This document shows positions 17,996-27,251 of a DNA stretch of 64,000 nt, one piece after another; position 1 is the first letter of the stretch; the number at the start of each line of letters is the position of its first letter. The notes under the pieces are model-generated. The model had not been told where the DNA came from and ran no database searches. It saw only the letters and a program-made list of their open reading frames with translations. Origin of the DNA: Salipiger mangrovisoli (GTDB lineage Bacteria > Pseudomonadota > Alphaproteobacteria > Rhodobacterales > Rhodobacteraceae); contig NZ_JADFFK010000002.1 of the NCBI RefSeq assembly GCF_015223355.1, positions 248,001 to 312,000 on the forward strand. Reading direction: 5' to 3'. Position numbers and translations under genes: made by a program.

Positions 17996-19285
17996 TTACC
18001 GCAGGCGGTGAAGCACCTCGAGCGAGGCGTAGCCGTCCGGCACGACGCCCACCGCGCGCTGGTAGTCGCGCAGCGCCTTGATCGTGTTCGGCCCGATGCG
18101 CCCGTCGGCGCCGGACGGATCGAAGCCCGCCTGCTTGAGCCGCACCTGAAGCTCCTTGCGCTCGTCGCTCGTCAACGCGCGCTCGTCGTCGGGCCAGTTC
18201 GAGCGGATCGGCGCGCCGCCCATGATCCGGTCAGCCAGATGCCCGACCCCGATCACATAGGCATCGGCGGCGTTGTAGCGCGAGATCACCTTGAAGTTCT
18301 TGAAGGTCAGGAAGGCCGCGCCCTTGTAGCCCGCCGGCAGCAGCAGCCTGGCCGAGCCGAAGTCCTGCACCGGGCGGCCATCCATGGCGACCACGCCCAG
18401 CTTCGCCCAGTCCGAGGGCATGCGATTGGAGCTGCCCGCCAGTTCGTAGTCGAAGCCGCGTGGCAGCTGCACCTCGACTCCCCAGGGCTGGCCGTGGATC
18501 CAGCCGTTCTCGGCCAGGTAATGCGCCGTCGAGGCCAGCGCATCCGCGGGGTTGTCCGACCAGATGTCGCGCTTGCCGTCGCCGGTCCAGTCCACCGCCA
18601 GCGCGCGGTAGGACGAGGGGATGAACTGCGTGTGGCCCATCGCCCCGGCCCAGCTGCCGGTCATCTTTTCTGCGGTGGTGTCGCCGTCCTGCACGATGCG
18701 CAGCGCGTCGATCAGCTGCCCCTCGAAGAACTTGCCGCGCCGCGAGCCATAGGCCAGCGTCGCCAGCGCCGGGATCACCGGATGCGTGCCGCGGTGGGTG
18801 CCATAGGCGCTTTCCATGCCCCAGATCGCCAGGACAACCTGCCGCTCGACGCCGTAGCGCGCCTCGATCTGGCGCAGGAGCTGGTCATTGGCGGCCAGCG
18901 CCGCGCGGCCGTTCTCGATGCGCGTGTCCGAGACCGCCGAGCCGAGGTAGGCCCAGAGCGTCTTGGTGAACTCGGCCTGGTTGTTGATCTTGTGCAGCGC
19001 ATCGGCGTCCAGTGTCACGTTGCGCAGCGCAGCATCCAGCGTGCGCTCGCTGATCCCCTCGGCACCGGCGCGGGCGCGGAACCCGACGAGCCAGCGGGCG
19101 AACTCCCGCTGCACCTCGCTCGACGGCACGACCTTGACCACCTGCGCCGGTTGCGCGGCGGCAAAAGCCATCGGCCGCACCGCCGGGCGTGCCGAGATCA
19201 CCGGGGCGGTAAAGTCGTCTATGCGCTCGGCCTGCACCTGCGTGGCCATCAGGCACAGCGCGAGGCCGGAAAGGCTCCGTTTCAT
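17996..19285 (-). CDS. Lytic murein transglycosylase (MltB/SltB type) with peptidoglycan-binding domain
   Basis: Periplasmic enzyme cleaving the MurNAc-GlcNAc bond in peptidoglycan with formation of a 1,6-anhydro product. The 429-residue protein has a signal peptide (about 1-19), the MltB-type catalytic domain (about 55-345) with putative catalytic E158 in WGMESAYGTHRG, and a C-terminal PG_binding_1 domain (about 370-429). The ATG at 19285 starts a clean signal peptide (MKRSLSGLALCLMA) after AAGGGGACCCC. It is monocistronic. Confidence 0.92.
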   Translation of the reverse strand: MKRSLSGLALCLMATQVQAERIDDFTAPVISARPAVRPMAFAAAQPAQVVKVVPSSEVQREFARWLVGFRARAGAEGISERTLDAALRNVTLDADALHKINNQAEFTKTLWAYLGSAVSDTRIENGRAALAANDQLLRQIEARYGVERQVVLAIWGMESAYGTHRGTHPVIPALATLAYGSRRGKFFEGQLIDALRIVQDGDTTAEKMTGSWAGAMGHTQFIPSSYRALAVDWTGDGKRDIWSDNPADALASTAHYLAENGWIHGQPWGVEVQLPRGFDYELAGSSNRMPSDWAKLGVVAMDGRPVQDFGSARLLLPAGYKGAAFLTFKNFKVISRYNAADAYVIGVGHLADRIMGGAPIRSNWPDDERALTSDERKELQVRLKQAGFDPSGADGRIGPNTIKALRDYQRAVGVVPDGYASLEVLHRLR

Positions 19286-19410
19286 CTGGGGTCCCCTTAC
19301 TGCTCGTGTTCTTATTGTCCGAAAGGCTACCTTGCGCAGGACGATTTGCGAAGGAGGGGCGGCGATCACTTTTTGCCCCGTCGGCAAGAGACCGCGGACG
19401 GGAATGCGCC

Positions 19411-20118
19411 TCAGAGCCGGATCGCGCAGTTGCCCCGCTCGGCCTGCATGCGGTCCATGAAGCCGCGCAGCAGCGGCACGCGCTCGGGCCGGAACGACAG
19501 CTCGAGCACCTCCATCCCGGCCATCCGGTCGAGCCGGAAGGTGCGGTAGTCGTCGCGCAGCAGGCACCATGCGATCAGGCAATGCGAATTGTCGAGCAAC
19601 AGCAGCGACAAAGGCTTCACCTCGCGCTGCGTCGCTGCCCCCTGCGCGTCGCGGTAGTCAAACCGGATGTGCCGTTCCTCGCGGCAGGCGCAGCGCAGCA
19701 GCGCCGCGTCGATGGTCGGCGGGGCAGGGGGCGAGAAGCGGTGCGCGGTCAGCACCGCGTGGCGCAGCTGGTGGGCCTGCCGCTCGGGCAGGCGGGCGCG
19801 GAGCTTGGCCAGCGCGTTGCGCGCCGCATGCGCCAGCGCGGGATCGGCCAGCGCCTCGACCTCGCGCAGCCCCAGCACCAGCGCCTCGAGCTCGTCCTCG
19901 TCGAAGGACAGCGGCGGCAGGTGCGGATCCTCGATCAGGGTGAAGCCGTAGCCCGCCTCGCCGTCGATCACCGCGCCGAGCCCGCGCAGCGAGCCGATGT
20001 CGCGGTAGAGCGTGCGTTCGGACACCCCCGTCTCCTGCGCCAGCGTGGCGGCCGTGACGGGCGAGGGCAGGCGGCGCATCGCCTGCATGAGCTGGAAGAG
20101 GCGTTCGGTACGGGACAT
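19411..20118 (-). CDS. HTH-WYL domain transcriptional regulator (YafY family)
   Basis: A 235-residue DNA-binding protein with an N-terminal helix-turn-helix (about 4-58; TLAQETGVSERTLYRDI) and a C-terminal WYL ligand-binding region (about 130-215). WYL regulators sense nucleic acids or small molecules. The start at 20118 is the first ATG matching the family N-terminus (MSRTERLFQLMQ). It is divergent from a glutathione S-transferase gene with 103 bases between, so control of that gene is likely, by inference from layout. Confidence 0.88.
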   Translation of the reverse strand: MSRTERLFQLMQAMRRLPSPVTAATLAQETGVSERTLYRDIGSLRGLGAVIDGEAGYGFTLIEDPHLPPLSFDEDELEALVLGLREVEALADPALAHAARNALAKLRARLPERQAHQLRHAVLTAHRFSPPAPPTIDAALLRCACREERHIRFDYRDAQGAATQREVKPLSLLLLDNSHCLIAWCLLRDDYRTFRLDRMAGMEVLELSFRPERVPLLRGFMDRMQAERGNCAIRL

Positions 20119-20221
20119 GGCACGATCATCCTGCACCCTGCTGACAGTTTCCGGCAAGAGCCGCGGCTAGGGTCCGAGGGGCCGGCGCTTCCTTTTCCCC
20201 AGTCCCCAAAGGACCCTTCCC

Positions 20222-20932
20222 ATGTTGACCCTGATTTCCTTTCCGCCCGCCCTCGGCGAGCCCTCGAACAGCCCATTCTGCGTCAAGGCAATGATCCTGC
20301 TGGAAATGTCCGGCCTCGACTGGCAGCCGCGCTTCGTGCCCATGCCCGAGGGCCCCTATGGCAAGTTGCCGGTGCTCGAGACGTCCCAGGGCGTGGTGCC
20401 CGACAGCGCGCTCATCCAGCAGTGGCTCGAGGCGCAGGGGGCCGACTTCTTCCCCGGTTTCGATGCCGCCGCGCGCGGCATGGCCCATTCGGTGATGCGC
20501 ATGGTGGAAGAGAGCCTGCGCTGGCAGGTGGCGCATGACCGCTGGCTCGACGCCCGCGTCTGGCCGCAGTTCTTCCCGCATGTGTTCAAGGGCATGCCCG
20601 ACGGGCTCGAGGCCAAGGTGCAGGAGGGGCAGCGCCAGGGCATGACCTGGCACGGAGTCGCGCGCTACTCGGAAGAAGACCGCTGCGCGCTGGCCGAGAT
20701 GGACATGGACGCGCTGATCGCGGTGCTGGGCGAGGGGCCGTGGCTGTTCGGCGCGCAGCCTTCGGCGGCGGATGCCTCGGCGCTGCCGGTCCTCAGCATG
20801 ATCGACCGGCTACCCGGCGACACCGCGCTGCGCCGGGCGCTGCGCGCGCGGCAGCCGCTGATGGATTACGTCGCGCGCGGACGCGCGACGCTTTACGCGC
20901 CGCTCAACGCTCTGTCTTACGTGTCCGGCTGA
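20222..20932 (+). CDS. Glutathione S-transferase family protein
   Basis: A 236-residue GST-like protein: N-terminal thioredoxin-fold domain (about 1-78) including the KLPVLETSQGVVPDSALIQQWL region with the cis-Pro-type VPV/LPV turn and glutathione gamma-glutamyl contact (DS), then a helical C-terminal domain. The substrate is unknown. AAGGA precedes the ATG. The end overlaps the end of rnr on the other strand by 29 bases. Probably controlled by the divergent WYL regulator. Confidence 0.85.
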   Translation: MLTLISFPPALGEPSNSPFCVKAMILLEMSGLDWQPRFVPMPEGPYGKLPVLETSQGVVPDSALIQQWLEAQGADFFPGFDAAARGMAHSVMRMVEESLRWQVAHDRWLDARVWPQFFPHVFKGMPDGLEAKVQEGQRQGMTWHGVARYSEEDRCALAEMDMDALIAVLGEGPWLFGAQPSAADASALPVLSMIDRLPGDTALRRALRARQPLMDYVARGRATLYAPLNALSYVSG

Positions 20933-23231
20933 CCTTGCGGGCGGTCTTGGCGTCCTTGGCCCGGGCCTGCACGTCCTTGCGGCGTGCGGGCCCTTTGCCC
21001 TTGGGTCCCTTGCCCTTCGGGCCGCCGGGCGTCTTCTTGAAACGCCCATAGCCCGCGGGCTTGCGGTGGCGCGGTGCCTCGACCGCCTCGCCGGCAAGCT
21101 CCAGCAGCTCCAGCCCGATGCCGCCGGTCACCGGCGTGACGTCCACCAGCTTCACCCGCACGCGCTGGCCGAGCGTGATCAGCGTGCCGGTGTCGGCGCC
21201 CATCAGCGTGCCCGCGTCGCGGTCGAAGTGGAAAAACTCGTTGCCGAGGTTGCGGATCGGCACCAGCCCGTCGGCGCCACTCTCGTCGAGCTTCACGAAG
21301 ACCCCGAACTTGGCGATGCCGCTGATCCGCCCGCCGAATTCCGCGCCGACGCGCTCCGACAGGTAGGCCGCGAGATAGCGGTCGGTGGTGTCGCGCTCGG
21401 CCATCATCGAGCGCCGCTCGGTGTCCGAGATGTGCTCGGCGGTCTGCTGCAGCCGCTCGATGTCCTCCTGGCTCAGCCCGTCGTCGCCCCAGCCGTGCGC
21501 CTTGATCAGCCCGCGGTGCACGATGAGGTCCGAGTAGCGCCGGATCGGCGAGGTGAAATGCGCGTAGTTGCGCAGCGCCAGGCCGAAGTGCCCGAAGTTC
21601 TCGGGGTTGTAGTAGGCCTGCGTCATCGAACGCAGCGTGGCGAGGTTGATGAGCTCGGCATCCTCGCGCCCCGCCGCATCATGCAGCAGCTTGTTGAGAT
21701 GCGAGGTCTTCAGCACCTGCCCCTTGGCAAGGCTCAGTCCCGAGGCCAGCGCCGTCTCGCGCAGCGCGTCGAGCTTCTCGGGGGGCGGCTCCTCGTGCAC
21801 CCGGAAGAGCAGCGGGGTGCGCTTGGCGATCAGCGTCTCGGCGGCGGCGACGTTGGCGAGGATCATGAATTCCTCGATCAGCTTGTGCGCATCCAGCCGC
21901 TCGACGAAGTTCACCGAGCTGACGGTGCCGTCCTCGGCCAGCACGATCCTGCGCTCGGGCAGTTCCAGGTCCAGCGGCTGGCGCCGCTCGCGCGCGGCGC
22001 GCAGGGCGTAGTAGGCATCGTAGAGCGGGCGGATCACGTCATCCAGAAGCGGCCCGGTCTTGTCGTTGGGTTGGCCATCCATCGCCTGCTGCACCTCGGC
22101 GTAGTTCAGCGAGGCGGGCGAGCGCATCAGCCCGCGGACGAAATGGTGCGTGCGCTTGTTGCCCTCGGAATCGATCACCATGCGCACCACGATACAGGCG
22201 CGCGGCACGCCCTCGTGCAGCGAACACAGATCGCCCGACAGCCGGTCCGGCAGCATCGGCACGACGCGGTCGGGGAAATAGCTCGAGTTGCCGCGCTTCT
22301 TGGCCTCGCGGTCAAGCTGCGAGCCCGGCAGCACGTAATGCGCCACGTCGGCGATGGCGACCCAGATCACGTGGCCGCCGGGGTTCTTCGGATCGGTATC
22401 GGGCTCGGCGAAGCAGGCGTCGTCATGGTCGCGCGCGTCCGAGGGGTCGATGGTCACCAGCGGCAGCTCGCGCAGGTCCTCGCGGCCCTTGAGCCCCGCG
22501 GGCTTCATCCGGTCGGCTTCTTCCAGCACCTTGGGCGGGAAGTCGTCGGGGATGCCGTGCTGGTGGATGGCGATCAGCGAGACCGCCTTCGGCTCCGAGG
22601 GATCGCCGAGCCGCATCACGATGCGCGCCTTCGGCAGCCCCATGCGCGAGGCGCGCGGCCCGGCCTGCTCGGCCTCGACCAGCTCGCCGTCCTTGGCGCC
22701 ACCGATGGCGTCGGGGGCCACCAGCCATTCCTTGTCGGCGCCCTTGTCGATCGGCACGATGCGCCCGCCCTCGGGGCCCTTGCGGAAGATGCCGACGATC
22801 TTGCGCGGGCTGACACCGATCTTGCGGATCAGCCGCGCCTCGTAATTGTGGTCCGCCTCGTGCACCACCTGCAGCTTGGCAAGGATGCGGTCACCCTCGC
22901 CGAGCGCCGGGTCCGAGGCGCGCAGCACCAGCAGCACGATCGGCTCGACACCCTCGCCATGCCATTCGAGCGGCTGCGCGAAAAGATCGCCGTTCTCATC
23001 CGGCGCCTTGACCTGCAGCACCGACACCGGCGGCAGCCGGTCCGGGTCGCGGTAGGTCTTGTGACGCTTCTCCAGATGCCCCTCGGCCTCGAGCTCCTTG
23101 AGGATGCGCTTGAGGTCGATCCGCGCAGCGCCCTTGATGCCAAAGGCCTTGGCGATGTCACGTTTCGCGGTCTGGGTCGGGTGCGCCATGATCCAGTCGA
23201 GGATCTCGGCTTTCGAAGGCAATTTGCTCAT
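20904..23231 (-). CDS. rnr: Ribonuclease R
   Basis: Processive 3'-5' exoribonuclease that degrades structured RNA and takes part in tmRNA and rRNA quality control. The 775-residue protein has an N-terminal winged helix (about 1-60), OB/cold-shock domains, the RNB catalytic core with acidic residues D262, D268, D270 and D271 in TIDPSDARDHDD, an S1 domain (about 640-720), and a basic Lys/Arg-rich tail typical of RNase R. It is convergent with and overlaps the GST gene. Confidence 0.95.
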   Translation of the reverse strand: MSKLPSKAEILDWIMAHPTQTAKRDIAKAFGIKGAARIDLKRILKELEAEGHLEKRHKTYRDPDRLPPVSVLQVKAPDENGDLFAQPLEWHGEGVEPIVLLVLRASDPALGEGDRILAKLQVVHEADHNYEARLIRKIGVSPRKIVGIFRKGPEGGRIVPIDKGADKEWLVAPDAIGGAKDGELVEAEQAGPRASRMGLPKARIVMRLGDPSEPKAVSLIAIHQHGIPDDFPPKVLEEADRMKPAGLKGREDLRELPLVTIDPSDARDHDDACFAEPDTDPKNPGGHVIWVAIADVAHYVLPGSQLDREAKKRGNSSYFPDRVVPMLPDRLSGDLCSLHEGVPRACIVVRMVIDSEGNKRTHHFVRGLMRSPASLNYAEVQQAMDGQPNDKTGPLLDDVIRPLYDAYYALRAARERRQPLDLELPERRIVLAEDGTVSSVNFVERLDAHKLIEEFMILANVAAAETLIAKRTPLLFRVHEEPPPEKLDALRETALASGLSLAKGQVLKTSHLNKLLHDAAGREDAELINLATLRSMTQAYYNPENFGHFGLALRNYAHFTSPIRRYSDLIVHRGLIKAHGWGDDGLSQEDIERLQQTAEHISDTERRSMMAERDTTDRYLAAYLSERVGAEFGGRISGIAKFGVFVKLDESGADGLVPIRNLGNEFFHFDRDAGTLMGADTGTLITLGQRVRVKLVDVTPVTGGIGLELLELAGEAVEAPRHRKPAGYGRFKKTPGGPKGKGPKGKGPARRKDVQARAKDAKTARKVSRTRKTER

Positions 23232-23302
23232 GCCGCAGCCGTAACACGCGCCGCCGCCAGCGTCATTGCGATTCTCGCCGCGCTCGTGCGCCGTGCCCGC
23301 GG

Positions 23303-23369
23303 TTTCTTCCAGGAGGAAATATCCCGGAAAGCCGCCGCGGGCTGCGGGCGCAGAGCCCTCTCCGGGCGG
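23303..23369 (+). repeat. Dispersed intergenic repeat, copy 1
   Basis: Reads TTTCTTCCAGGAGG, then AAATATCCCGG, a GCCGCCGC segment and a GGGCGCAGAGCCC stem. It sits between the rnr start and the end of the Hint-protein gene. The same order of blocks occurs near 30.8, 36.9, 48.2 and 53.2 kb. Confidence 0.6.
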
Positions 23370-23373
23370 TCGC

Positions 23374-24447
23374 TCAGGCCGCGCGCGCCTCGACCAGCGT
23401 CACCGCCTCGAAGGGCCGCAGCAGCGGATGCCCGGCGCGGTGATGCTCGGGCAGGGCACGACGGTCCGTGCCGGCCAGCACCGAGGCCCCGAGCCGCGCC
23501 GGATCGCGGCGGAGCCGCCCGATGTAGAGGCTCTCGGCCGCGAGGCCGGCGGCGCAGAGCGCGTCATGCGCGGGCAGCAGCAGCTGGTGGTAGCGGATCA
23601 GCGGACCGCAGGGTTCGAAGTGGGCGGCGAAGCCGTGAGTCAGGCTCTGCGCCGGAACCAGCACCGCCTCGCGCCCGAAGAGATATTCGACCTCGGACCC
23701 CGAGATCAGCAGGCGCTGGTGAGGGGCGACGAGGATGTCGCGTGTGAGCCCGAGGTAGGGCGCGCGCAGGCGCACCGGGCGGAAGCTGCCGAAGGCGGGC
23801 AGGGTGCGGGCGACGGTCTGAAGCACCGGCAAGGTCTTGCCTCCTCGGATCCGCACCTCGGCCCCGCTGCCGAGCCGGTCAAGGCGGCGCGGTCCCTGCG
23901 CCGTGTCGATGGGGATGGTGCCCGAGAGGGTGGGCAGCGGTCCGACCGGCTCGATCTCGTCCGAGACCGCGAAGAACAGAAGGTCGGGCGCGGTGTGGCG
24001 CAGTTGCGGATGCAGGATGACCGCCTTGACGTCCTCGTAGAAAGGCGGCGGCAGTGCCTGCACCTCGCGCAGCTGGCTGCCGTCGGTGTCGGGGCGCTCG
24101 ACCGCGAGCCGCGCCCAGGTTCGGTCCGCATCCCAGCTCAGGCTCAGGCGCAGTGTCTCGGGGCGTCCGTCCTCGGGGTGGGCGATCACCGTGTGGAAAA
24201 TCTCGCCGCCGCGGCTGGCGGCGAGGATGATGTTCCCGTCGGGAAGCACCTGAAGCGTCAGGCTCGCGGACAGCGGAAAGCCGCGTTCGTAGGCGAGGAG
24301 CGTTTTCGGCTCGGCGCGGGGGTCGATCCGGGTCTCGATCAGCAAGGTGCCGCGGGTCAGCAGCCGTCCGGGCAACTCCAGCGCCTCGGCAAAAGCCTGA
24401 GTGTCGATCCAGCGCGTCTCCTCGGAGGCGATCGCGATCCAGCTCAT
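23374..24447 (-). CDS. Hint-domain protein, apparently inactive for splicing
   Basis: A 357-residue protein with an N-terminal beta-rich region (about 1-165) and a C-terminal Hint (Hedgehog/intein) fold (about 172-330). The latter is recognised from [14 protein letters not shown], the [12 protein letters not shown] strand and [12 protein letters not shown]. In active Hint domains a nucleophilic Cys or Ser lies four residues before the GT; here that position is P172. The fold is therefore probably kept for binding or structure. Similar stand-alone Hint proteins are frequent in this bacterial family and of unknown role. The start is divergent from dapE. Confidence 0.7.
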   Translation of the reverse strand: MSWIAIASEETRWIDTQAFAEALELPGRLLTRGTLLIETRIDPRAEPKTLLAYERGFPLSASLTLQVLPDGNIILAASRGGEIFHTVIAHPEDGRPETLRLSLSWDADRTWARLAVERPDTDGSQLREVQALPPPFYEDVKAVILHPQLRHTAPDLLFFAVSDEIEPVGPLPTLSGTIPIDTAQGPRRLDRLGSGAEVRIRGGKTLPVLQTVARTLPAFGSFRPVRLRAPYLGLTRDILVAPHQRLLISGSEVEYLFGREAVLVPAQSLTHGFAAHFEPCGPLIRYHQLLLPAHDALCAAGLAAESLYIGRLRRDPARLGASVLAGTDRRALPEHHRAGHPLLRPFEAVTLVEARAA

Positions 24448-24606
24448 GTCGGGGGGTCCTGCTCGTTTTTCGCAAGGGTAGCACCGCGCCTGCCGGCGCG
24501 TCAGCCGCCGGTGGCCGCGTGCCCGCGCCTTGCGCCCTTTTCATCACATTTGCACGTGCGCGCCCGGCGCTGTAGCCAAGGGCAAACCATTGCCGGAGAC
24601 GCGCCC

Positions 24607-25758
24607 ATGACCATTCAGCCCACCGATCCCGTCCAGCTGACAGCCGATCTGATCCGCTGTCCCTCGGTGACACCCGAGGAGGGGGGTGCGCTGGTGTTGC
24701 TCCAGGGCCTTTTGGATGGGGCGGGCTTTGCCTGCACGCGCGTCGACCGGGGCGGGGTGGCGAACCTCTTCGCCCGTTGGGGCGGGAAGGGTCACGCCAA
24801 GAGTTTCGGGTTCAATGGCCATACCGACGTGGTGCCGGTCGGTGATCTTGCGGCCTGGACGGTCGATCCGTTTGGCGCGGAGGTGAAGGATGGCTTCATG
24901 TACGGGCGAGGGTCGACGGACATGAAATCCGGCGTTGCCGCCTTTGCCGCCGCGGCGGTGGATTTCGTGCGCGAGACGCCCCCCGAGGGGGCCATCGTGC
25001 TGACCATCACCGGCGACGAGGAGGGCGACGCGGTGGACGGCACCACGGCGCTGCTCGAGTACATGGAGGCGGAGGGCGAGCGCATGTCGATCTGCATCGT
25101 CGGCGAGCCGACCTGCCCGGACGAGATGGGCGACATGATGAAGATCGGCCGCCGCGGCTCTATGAACGCCTTTTTCACCATGACCGGCAAGCAGGGCCAC
25201 TCGGCCTATCTGCACCGTGCCCTCAACCCGATGCCCGCCATGGCGCGGCTGATGGACCGGCTGTCGAGCCATGTACTCGACGAGGGCACCGAGCACTTCG
25301 ATCCCTCGACGCTGGCCGTGGTGACCATCGACACCGGCAACCCGGCGACCAACGTGGTGCCCGCCCAGACCCGTGCCACGCTCAACATCCGGTTCAACGA
25401 CACGCACACCGGGGCCTCGCTCTCGGACTGGTTGCGCGCCGAGACCGCAAAGGTGGACGCCGAATTTGGCACCCGCACCGAGCTGGTGTTCAAGATTTCG
25501 GGCGAGGCCTTCCTGACCCCGCCGGGTCTGCTGTCCGACCTTGTCGCGACCGCGGTCAAAGCCGAGACCGGGCGCACGCCTGAACTGTCGACCACCGGCG
25601 GCACGTCGGATGCGCGCTTCGTGCGGCACCATTGCCCGGTGGTCGAGTTCGGCCTGGTCGGCAAGACGCTGCATCAGGTCGATGAGAACGTCGAGGTGGC
25701 GCAGATCGGCCAGTTGAAGGCGATCTATACCCGGATGCTGCGCGACTATTTCGCCTGA
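24607..25758 (+). CDS. dapE: Succinyl-diaminopimelate desuccinylase
   Basis: M20-family dizinc hydrolase that releases LL-diaminopimelate from its N-succinyl form in lysine and peptidoglycan precursor synthesis. At 383 residues it is full length. Metal and catalytic residues are visible: H72 and D74 (GHTD), bridging D105, general base E138/E139 (GDEEGD) and E167. The ATG follows GGAG. The aminotransferase of the same pathway is the next gene. A GC hairpin (25809-25827) followed by TCT lies downstream. Confidence 0.94.
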   Translation: MTIQPTDPVQLTADLIRCPSVTPEEGGALVLLQGLLDGAGFACTRVDRGGVANLFARWGGKGHAKSFGFNGHTDVVPVGDLAAWTVDPFGAEVKDGFMYGRGSTDMKSGVAAFAAAAVDFVRETPPEGAIVLTITGDEEGDAVDGTTALLEYMEAEGERMSICIVGEPTCPDEMGDMMKIGRRGSMNAFFTMTGKQGHSAYLHRALNPMPAMARLMDRLSSHVLDEGTEHFDPSTLAVVTIDTGNPATNVVPAQTRATLNIRFNDTHTGASLSDWLRAETAKVDAEFGTRTELVFKISGEAFLTPPGLLSDLVATAVKAETGRTPELSTTGGTSDARFVRHHCPVVEFGLVGKTLHQVDENVEVAQIGQLKAIYTRMLRDYFA

Positions 25759-25807
25759 GCTGTTGCGGGCCGGTCGCCGGCTCGGGCAGCGCGCGTCTTC
25801 GGACGGG

Positions 25808-25830
25808 GAGGGGCGTGATTCGCCCCTTCT
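25808..25830 (+). terminator. Hairpin after dapE
   Basis: AGGGGCG at 25809-25815 pairs with CGCCCCT at 25821-25827 around TGATT, then TCT. The T-run is short. The remaining 25831-26048 leader carries TTGACA at 25918-25923 but no convincing -10 box. Confidence 0.5.
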
Positions 25831-26048
25831 GGCGCGGACGTTCCGCGGCGAAAGGGCCTCTCTAAGTCGCCGGGGTGACATTAGAATTCCCGGCGACCCC
25901 GCCTAATGGCGAAAATTTTGACAGGTTGCGACATTCCTGCCACGACCCCCGCAGAGCGTGGAGTTGCGGTAGACGAAGCCCGTTGCCTTGCGTATCTTCT
26001 TGGCAAAACGGGGCGCTTACGATCCCGACTTACAGAGGCAGTATTGGC

Positions 26049-27230
26049 ATGTTCCCCGAACGGTTCTCGAACCTTCCGGCTTACGCGTTCCCGCGCCTGC
26101 GGGCGTTGCTCGATTCCTTCGAGCCCGGCGGCGAGGTCATCCACATGACCATCGGCGAGCCCAAGCACGCCTTCCCGGCCTTTGTCGGCGAGGTGCTGGC
26201 CGAGTCTGTCCAGGAGTTCGGCAAATACCCGCCCAACGAGGGCACGCCGGAACTGCGCGCCAATATCGCTGCCTGGATCGCCCGCCGCTACGGCGTGACC
26301 GTGGATCCCGAAACGCAGGTGACCACGGTGAACGGCACCCGCGAAGGACTTTACAACGCCGGCATGGCGCTCTGCCCCGAGACCAAGAACGGCCAGCAGC
26401 CCGCGGTGCTGATGCCCAACCCATTCTACCAGGTCTACGCGGTCTCGGCACTGTCGGTCGGGGCCGAGCCGGTCTACGTGAATGCGACGGACGCGACGGG
26501 CCATCTGCCCGACATCGCGGGCCTGCCCGAGGACCTGCTGGCGCGCACCGCGCTGGTCTACCTCTGTTCGCCCGCCAACCCGCAGGGTGCCGTCGCCGAC
26601 CGTGCCTATTGGGAGACGCTGATCGCGCTTGGCGAAAAGCACGATTTCCAGATCCTCGCGGATGAATGCTACTCCGAGATTTACCGCGGCGAGGCTCCGG
26701 TGGGCGCGCTTCAGGTGGCGACCGAGATGGGCGCAGATCCCGAGCGGGTGGTGATCTTCCACTCGCTGTCCAAGCGTTCGAACCTGCCGGGCCTGCGCTC
26801 GGGCTTCGTGGCGGGCGGGCCGGAAAGCCTGCGCCGGATCAAGCAGCACCGCTCCTTTGCCGGCGCGCCGCTGCCGCTGCCGGTGCAGCGCGTGTCCGAG
26901 CGGGTCTGGGCCGACGAGGCGCATGTGGTGGAGAACCGCGCGCACTATCTCGAGAAGTTCGAGCTGGCGGATCGCATCTTCGGCAACGTGCCGGGCTACA
27001 TGCCGCCGCGGGCAGGCTTCTTCCTGTGGCTGCCCGTGCAGGACGGCGAGGAAGCGGCGCTGAAACTCTGGAAGGAAACCGGCGTGCGGGTGCTGCCGGG
27101 CGCGTATCTGTCGCGTGACACCGAGGCGGGAAATCCGGGGAAGGGCTACCTGCGCGTGGCTCTGGTGGCCTCCCGCGAGGAAACCGAGCGCGGGCTGACC
27201 CGGATCCGGGACTGCCTGTACGGGCAATAA
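26049..27230 (+). CDS. dapC: Succinyldiaminopimelate transaminase-like class I/II aminotransferase
   Basis: PLP-dependent fold-type I aminotransferase of 393 residues, likely converting N-succinyl-2-amino-6-ketopimelate to N-succinyl-LL-diaminopimelate, the step before DapE. The Schiff-base lysine is K242 in SLSKRSNLPGLRSGF, the PLP-pyridine aspartate D205, and the NPQG turn is at about 177-180. The ATG at 26049 begins a family-like N-terminus; the in-frame extension upstream does not. Placement next to dapE supports the specific role, but a broader substrate range cannot be excluded. Confidence 0.85.
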   Translation: MFPERFSNLPAYAFPRLRALLDSFEPGGEVIHMTIGEPKHAFPAFVGEVLAESVQEFGKYPPNEGTPELRANIAAWIARRYGVTVDPETQVTTVNGTREGLYNAGMALCPETKNGQQPAVLMPNPFYQVYAVSALSVGAEPVYVNATDATGHLPDIAGLPEDLLARTALVYLCSPANPQGAVADRAYWETLIALGEKHDFQILADECYSEIYRGEAPVGALQVATEMGADPERVVIFHSLSKRSNLPGLRSGFVAGGPESLRRIKQHRSFAGAPLPLPVQRVSERVWADEAHVVENRAHYLEKFELADRIFGNVPGYMPPRAGFFLWLPVQDGEEAALKLWKETGVRVLPGAYLSRDTEAGNPGKGYLRVALVASREETERGLTRIRDCLYGQ

Positions 27231-27251
27231 GAAAAAACGACGAGGCGAGCG

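Noticed and set aside
21066-23747. Plus-strand open frame of about 890 codons opposite rnr
   Set aside because: Antisense to RNase R, low-complexity composition and no recognisable domain.
25875-26048. Upstream in-frame extension of the dapC-like gene
   Set aside because: The extra residues do not resemble any aminotransferase N-terminus, and the family starts at MFPERFSNLP.
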